Below, one piece after another: positions 57,943-64,000 of a stretch of DNA of 64,000 bases. Position 1 is the first letter of the stretch; each line of letters starts with the position of its first letter. The DNA is from Gossypium raimondii. Its lineage: Eukaryota > Streptophyta > Magnoliopsida > Malvales > Malvaceae. The notes beneath the pieces were generated by a model. The model was not told the DNA's origin and ran no database searches. It saw only the letters and a list, made by a program, of their open reading frames with translations. A program made the translations under genes and the position numbers. The stretch is taken from assembly GCF_025698545.1 (NCBI RefSeq), contig NC_068567.1, forward strand, positions 58,595,371 to 58,659,370, given 5' to 3'.

Positions 57943-58639
57943 TTTCTTCTTTGGAGTTTGATATGGAAAATGAAAGCAAGCATATGTTTATATAGGCACA
58001 GTGGGTAACTTGAAAATAACATGCGACTGTTCCCCCAAATACTCCAATTGGAGCAAAGATTTTGACTTTTTCCTTTGGGGGATTTCATCATTGTTTAAGG
58101 ATTATTAAAGAAAGAAATTATTTTTATTGACCCCACCCAAGAAAATATAAATTAAAAAATTGATTATAATATTCAAGTCGTACTGTTTTTATTTTTTATT
58201 TTTTGGGTGGTTATCGAACTCTGAAATCGGCGAGTGTGCAGGGCCGGCGCCGACCCCACATCCTCTGAGTCGTTCCTTTTTATTTTATTTGGATCGAGGG
58301 AAATAAAAACACTTTCATTTTTAGAAGCCATACTTCCAGCCAAAGCAATCAGCGAGCATGCTATTTTAGTAATACATTATTATTCCATTAAACATTAATT
58401 AAGTCGTTAACCCTAAACTGCCAAAGCCACCCAAATATGTATAATTTAGCCAAGATGTATGGAGCATTTTTAATATTTACGTGTCCTGCCTCGCCCTAAT
58501 ATTTTATCTCTTATGTTTTTTTTTTTAATTTTAAAAATTATTTTTTAAGCGATTAAGTCTTAACTCGATTGACATGATTATTGTTATTAATATAGGATGA
58601 TGTAAATTCGAGTGTGTAGAAACACATTATCCTCCTATT
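57943..58639. other. RING gene promoter side and intergenic DNA
   Basis: Beyond the TATA box (57987-57994) the sequence holds no further gene. GC-richer short phrases near 58240 ('cagggccggcgccgacc') are not part of any frame. Confidence 0.4.
57987..57994 (-). promoter_or_regulatory. TATA box of the RING-H2 gene
   Basis: TATATAAA on the minus strand, 45-52 bp before the start codon, which implies a very short leader of about 20 nt. Confidence 0.55.
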
Positions 58640-58832
58640 CAGGGGCAAATCTAGGGGGGCTGGCAGCGACTCCAGTTTTCCTAAAATGAAAAATTTTTCA
58701 TTTTTAAATTTTAAATTAGTAAAGGTAAAATTACACTTTGATCACCCTAAAAATGATAAAGTTTTGATTTAACCCTTTAAAAATTACAATTTAATTTCGG
58801 CCCCCTACAAAAATTTTCTAGCTTCGCCCTTG
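58640..58832. mobile_element. hAT-like MITE, 193 bp, intact ends
   Basis: CAGGGGCAAATCTAG on the left and CTAGCTTCGCCCTTG on the right are inverted repeats. The flanks CTCCTATT (58632-58639 and 58833-58840) are identical, an 8-bp duplication typical of hAT elements. Homologous to the older copy at about 4668-4917. Confidence 0.85.
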
Positions 58833-58840
58833 CTCCTATT

Positions 58841-61800
58841 TATGGGTTGTGGAGGGGCTATGTCTAGTTCTAAGCATTGTGTAAAAAAAAAAGAACAGAT
58901 ATGATCAGAATCTATAATAAAATTGTTAAAAAAACCAATTCTTTAATCATTTAATCAATTTTGAATCCATTCGTTTTGAATATTTTTTCCTTTTTCTTGA
59001 ATAGGAAGTAGCACAAAACAAAAGAATTATAAATTTAACTTTTAGAAGTATAAATATATAAAAATTATACTATATAATAATAGGATTAAGTAAAAAGTCG
59101 ACCTAAATCAAGTATTTAGACGATTTATGGAATATAAGTTCAAAACTGCGATTACTAGAAATTGAATTGAATTTTGTTTTATTTAATATATAATTAATTT
59201 AAATTTTTATGATATAAAAATTATATTTAAAATAGTGAAAATAATTTAAAAGTTCATGAAAATTTAAAATTATTATTTTTAGAAATATTTATGAAAATGA
59301 CCTTGAAATTTTGTCAAATGATATTTTAAAACCATAAAACAAAACTCATTTTATCAAAACAAGTCTGGAAAATTAATGTGAAAAACCAAATTAGGATGAA
59401 GGGTTCAACATTTTTAAAAACTCTAAAATAAACTCTAAAATATTTAAATTATATATATATTTTGTCTACATGCCAAATGTACAAATAAAAATATTAAAAT
59501 TACTAATAAATATGAAATGGGGTGAGGAGAGATGAGATGAGACAGAATTATGATGGATGTATCTAATGTTTATGAAACGGTGATGAATTTGGTCGTATTT
59601 ACCTGCTCTACTTCATTATCATCTCAGATGGTTTATAATAAATATTTATTATAACCCAAATTACAATAAATGTGAGATAATTAGAAATATATAATTTAAA
59701 ATTTTGCTTCGTAAAACTCGTTGAACTGGATTCTAGGAATCAAGATTAATAAAGAAGATCAAGTTGGTTTAATTAGAGAATTTAATAGGTAAATTCCAAC
59801 TGAGTTTAAAGAGAGCATGGTTGTTTAATGTATACTTGGTCAAATTTCTCTATAATCGACTTGCTAATCAAAAATGGACACCTTAGCCGCTAATAGATCC
59901 ACCCTGAACTGCCTCCTTAATTCCTGTTTTGCATTTTCATAACTTGCATTAAGAGTCGGACTATATTTTAGTTTTTTACTTAAAAAATAGTAAATTAGTC
60001 TTTATACGTTAACATGACATACACGTGTCATTATATAAATTTTCTCCTGGTTACGTTAAATTTCAAACCATCTTTAATCTAATTTTAGTTTTCGTTTTTC
60101 TTAAAAAATTATTGAACTGCTTAAATCGGAAAAGAAGATTCGTTAAAAGAGAGTACTTATTTTATCATTTATAATGTAATTTATTCGTCAATTATCATAA
60201 ATTAATAAAAGAAAAGAAGTCGTCGCCACCACTTATCACACATTAACATATCAAAACCGGCTAATTTGATGGTTTAAATATATGAAGTTTAATATTAACT
60301 TTATTTTTTTAATATTAAATAAATAATCAACCCAAGGAGGCAGCTGCACAGAGCACAAAGACGTCAAGATGCAATGCCATAATTTTTAAATTTTAAATAC
60401 AACATAAAATATTATATCTCACCAAAAATTATGGGTTTTAAGATTTTTTGTTATACCACATATTTGAATTTTATTATTTGCAAAATTTATTTTATGATAA
60501 TTTTTTATTTAATAATTATTTAGATAATTATAATTTTTTTAAGGTGCAATGTCACATGCATGTTATCCTTCCCAAGTTTATCCTGGGGGAAGGCAATGTT
60601 TGAAGGCAATATATACGTGGGTTGGTTTCCTGGACGAAGAGAAAGCAGGCAGGCGGGCAAACAGCAGCACGTGGTGTTTTATCGAAGTCACGCAAAAACA
60701 TTTTCGTATGTTTATGAACATTAATGAAGGGGAAAACCAGAAGTAGGGAAAGGGAAAACCCACAGGTTTTCTTCCAAATCCTGGTGACAGCCTGCCCTAG
60801 TTTAGACAATGTTTTGTAATATACGAGGATAATTAAATAAGCATGGATGACCGACCAAATCCCAGACATCTCTTAACGGATTTCTTGTGAATGCCATCGC
60901 TGAGTTGTTCTTTACAAGCACCGAATTTAGGGGCTCGCGTACACGATAATAGAAGTGATTCATTTATGAATTTTTTTTTCCACTCAATTTATAAAATTAT
61001 TATTTAATTATTAATAAATTTCTTGTTTAGTCATTCAATTATTTATTTATTTATTGTCATTAGTTGACTAATATAAAAATAAAAACACTAAAAATTTAAT
61101 ATGGTTGGTTGACTAAAAAATAAAATTGAATAATTGAATGACCATTTCATAACTTTTCATAATTGGATGAAAAAAAAAAGAAATTTGCTAATAAAAATTG
61201 GCAATTTTTTTCATTTTAGTTCCAAAATTTGAATTTTGTTAAGGTATAATGTAAAGTTTAGCTCTCAATATTTATATTATTTGTCAATTTAACTCTTATT
61301 ATATTTTTGAATTAAATTTGGTCATTTTATCTTTTAAAAGAGTTAATTTTTTTTAACGAAAATACTAAATAACACATTTATTTTTTTAATAATGTTGGCG
61401 CGACAACGTGCGTGAAAGTCCATGTGTACTTCATTCTAATATGACGCTATTTGTCTCGTATGTTACATTGATAGATAATTTAAAAGTTATAAAAATATTA
61501 AAAATTTAAAATAATAATAAGTTCATAAAATTCAAATAAATTAGCATGAAGTACAAGTAGATTGCCATTCAAGCTGCTATATTTAAAATCTTAATGTTTT
61601 TGTTAGTATTTTTGTTAAAGAATAGAATTTTCCGTTGCAATAACTTGACAAGAACCTAAATTTTTATATAGAATTTTTAACTTAAATTTTTAAACATGTC
61701 TGATAACCTACAATGAAAACTACTTGAAAAAAGTGTAGAAATTGATAGGTAGATAGAGACCTACTTGATTCAACGGTGATATTATTTTATTTCTTTTAAG

Positions 61801-61985
61801 ATTATATTATCCTTTATTAATCAAACAATCTAATTATATTCACTATTTAATATTAAATAAAATGCCAAACATATTTTATAACTTAAATTCAACACTTAAT
61901 TTTTCAGTACTTATTTTTTAACACTTATTTATTCATCACTTAATTTTTTAATCTATCAAACATAGCCTAATTTTCTGGCTATATT
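58841..61985. other. AT-rich intergenic DNA with one compositionally distinct stretch
   Basis: 60300-60900 is less AT-rich, with 'gcagcacgtggtg' (a CACGTG G-box-like site at about 60668) and two 'atgcaatgcca/ggtgcaatgtca' phrases. Frames on both strands there (for example 60869-60552) have no domain and no family match that I recognise. An isolated 'aaggtataatgtaaagttt' arm near 61242 belongs to the GGTATAAT MITE family. No gene supported. Confidence 0.35.
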
Positions 61986-62040
61986 TTTGCCCAAATCCTC
62001 CCACTTTTTGGGCGGGTGACTCGACCCATGATCAGGTCTA
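61985..62040. repeat. Single arm of the GGCC-type MITE family
   Basis: 'gcccaaatcctcccactt', 'tttgggcgggtgactcg' and 'acccatgatcaggtcta' resemble the right end of the element at 12415-12765. The other arm is missing. Confidence 0.45.
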
Positions 62041-62549
62041 TCACCAAGTGAGTAGTTTTTTTTTTATTATTTCAAAATGTCATAGCAACCAATTTAACAA
62101 CAACAAAAAAAAGAACACGGTTAAGAGTTGGACTTGAATTTTAAAATTTGAAAAACAAAGAAACTAAATTCCTAGAAATACAAGTACAAAAACTAAATTC
62201 CTAACTTTTGAAAAGTACCAGGATTGAAGGCATATTTTAACCGTATTTTAAAGTTAAAAAATCTTATATTAGGGCTCTTGTAAAATTATAATTTTATTAA
62301 AACCCTTAAAATTGAATTATAAAATTTTTTTGAATGGCTAATTTTTTTTAAATATTTATTTTATTATAATCAGATTATTAGGGTATAGTGCTGGCAACAA
62401 TGAGTAATTGCAGGTGTTTTCTGAAAACATAAACGATTAGTTATGAAATATATTCTATTCCAACAGCTGGGATTAAACCCTATCACATGATTAAAAGAAG
62501 AAAATATACATAAAATTATTATGTTTACAAATGAGCCCAAATTGGAAAT

Positions 62550-63260
62550 TTTGTGCCCTGCTAAAAATTGTTAACCATCAAAATCAGATTTTGATAATCA
62601 AAATGGGAATCAAAACAGACGGATTAACTTGTCTAGATGAATCTGAAACGTATCTGGATTAGTTTGAGAAGTGCGTTGGAATGAAACAATGCCTGGTCAC
62701 GTGTTGTAATTGCAGAGGCAGCAAACGGATACGCCAGCAGAGTATATTCCATTCGATGAGTCTTGGAAGTCTGTCAAATTTTTGATCCTTTGAAACGGAA
62801 GTTCTTGGATGAAATGGAAGATGTTGGTGATTGGTGGGCGGTGGGCTGAATCTTGGTTCCTGACAGGACAGAACAGGGCAGATCGGATTTCACTGCAATT
62901 CCACACGATCTGTTCTTCTTCAACCTTCCCAGATACATCCTATTCATTTCAAGCTCAACATTTTAATATTATGAGGGCAGAGAGAGCTGGCACCATTTTT
63001 AAATGCTTTGACCAAATGTTATGAGCCTAGCAGAAGAAAACAAGCCCGAAAAGGCTGAGAGGCTTTCAGTTTTTCTTCCCAAATATGGCTACAACATTGG
63101 TTATTAGCTTTCCTCCGAGATTTAGGAATTTGGTTCAATATGCTCACCCAATGTAAGTGGTGCTACAGAAGGGACATGCTTGAGATGTTGGACATCTTCT
63201 CCATTTCTCCCATCTGATCCATAAGCTAAGAATTCATCAACATCATATGGCATTATTTAT
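62550..63260. other. Unassigned, less AT-rich stretch; possible gene relic
   Basis: Compositionally this stands out from its AT-rich surroundings. On the plus strand, after TTGTAATTGCAG (62715), one frame runs about 24 codons with Pro, Glu, Tyr and Asp-rich content to a stop. The adjacent frame continues for about 25 codons with FDPLKRKFLDEMEDVG, so a frameshift could separate two parts of one former exon. On the minus strand a 43-codon ATG-to-TAA frame exists at 63253-63122. I recognise no family for either. It may be a decayed gene, a non-coding transcript or chance. Confidence 0.3.
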
Positions 63261-63630
63261 TATTTTCATTAAATTGGTTTATGCTTTCCTCCTCAACAAC
63301 TTAACACATATGAACTTCTGAAAATCAATACCAAGGATATATGTTACCACCCAAACCACTAAAAAGTTTAAAAGAACATCCCAAATATCTAGTTTTGTAG
63401 TATGGGATTGCAAAATCATAACATGTTATCGGCACGGTGAAGCTAAAATTGTTGATAAGGGCTAAGATATTTTTATAAAATATACATTTTCAAAGGGACG
63501 AAGCTAGAAATGTTAAAATTTGAGTCTAACTTTATTATCAAAATTTAGGAAAAAATAAAATAAGTTAAATGCTCAAATTGTATTAGATATTTTACTTATT
63601 TAACTTTAATTTTTACCTAATTAATATTTA

Positions 63631-64000
63631 GGGTAAACTACAAAAATAGTCACTTTTGTTTGCCTCAGATTATATTTTAGTCACTTGTGTTTGAAATGTT
63701 ACGTTTTAGTCACTTACGTTATCATTTTGTTACAAAGTGGTCACTCTACCGTTAAACTCTGTTACGTCCCTAACAACAGTCCAAATAGGTTTTAATTAAA
63801 TAAATAATTTGGACTGCCATGTAGGACATCTAAGTTGGCATTTTAAACCCATTTGGACCGCCACGTAGGACCATTGTTAGGAAGGTAATGGAACTTAACG
63901 GTAGAGTGACCATTTCGTAACAAAACGATAACATAAGTGACTAAAACGTAACGTTTCAAAGATGAGTGACTAAAATGTAATCTAAGACAAACAAAAGTGA
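63631..64000. mobile_element. GGGTAAACTA-family Mutator-like MITE, cut by the window end
   Basis: Begins GGGTAAACTACAAAAATAGT. The inverse arm 'taacataagtgactaaaacg' to 'tctaagacaaacaaaagtga' reaches the last base, so the final about 20 bp of the element and its right flank are outside. Arms closely match the copy at 12971-13391. Confidence 0.75.

Noticed and set aside
60552-60869. 105-codon minus-strand frame and overlapping plus-strand frame
   Set aside because: Mixed composition, no recognisable motif, and frames open on both strands; no splice or promoter context supports a gene.

Overview
This is a 64-kb piece of a plant nuclear genome, almost certainly a cotton (Gossypium) or close Malvaceae relative. 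The evidence is seven intron-bearing or single-exon plant genes with classic GT-AG splice sites, AT-rich intergenic DNA full of MITEs, and Ty3/gypsy-type LTRs of kinds I associate with cotton (a 50-bp LTR sub-repeat built on 'gaccatgtctgggacatggc', and Ogre/Tat-like elements with a 'TGGCGACTCCGCTGGGGAC' primer-binding site). The species call is inference; the plant call is firm.

Left half (1-34 kb), gene-rich: chloroplast isopropylmalate isomerase small subunit (minus, 2522-3298), ankyrin-repeat chaperone AKR2 (plus, 6916-10395, 8 coding exons), a UDP-rhamnose/UDP-galactose transporter of the URGT family (plus, 14299-16981, 5 exons), a class I histone deacetylase orthologous to HDA19 (minus, 21155-24422, 7 exons), a DOG1-domain protein (minus, 28047-28799) and the AP-1 clathrin adaptor sigma subunit (minus, 30276-33573, 7 coding exons, the first being only ATG). 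These are unrelated housekeeping or regulatory genes, as is usual for plant neighbourhoods. The spaces between them hold AT-rich DNA and small inverted-repeat transposons (Mutator-like MITEs with 9-bp target duplications, hAT-like MITEs).

Middle (35-54.6 kb), a transposon nest that can be read layer by layer from target-site duplications. A solo LTR (34987-50820, duplication AACAT) is split by a 13.1-kb LTR element of the same family (36388-49526, duplication ATAAC). That element lies on the minus strand, has PBS and PPT in place, carries only a broken gag and no visible pol, and so is non-autonomous. Its 3' UTR holds about thirty 50-bp units arranged as an alternating dimer array, and its 5' leader holds a duplicated 0.28-kb module with small hairpins. 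Next to it, a hAT-type MITE (51270-54614, duplication CTATATAT) is split by a second, unrelated solo LTR (51282-54085, duplication GTTCA).

Right part (54.6-64 kb): a tRNA-derived SINE with a 13-bp target duplication, a 0.8-kb fold-back element, further MITEs, one small RING-H2 ubiquitin ligase gene (minus, 57490-57942) with a TATA box, and an unassigned, less AT-rich stretch at 62.55-63.26 kb that may be a gene relic. I saw no tRNA or rRNA gene, CRISPR array or bacterial-type operon. The most informative non-gene signal is the nested, non-autonomous Ogre/Tat-like element and its internal repeat architecture.
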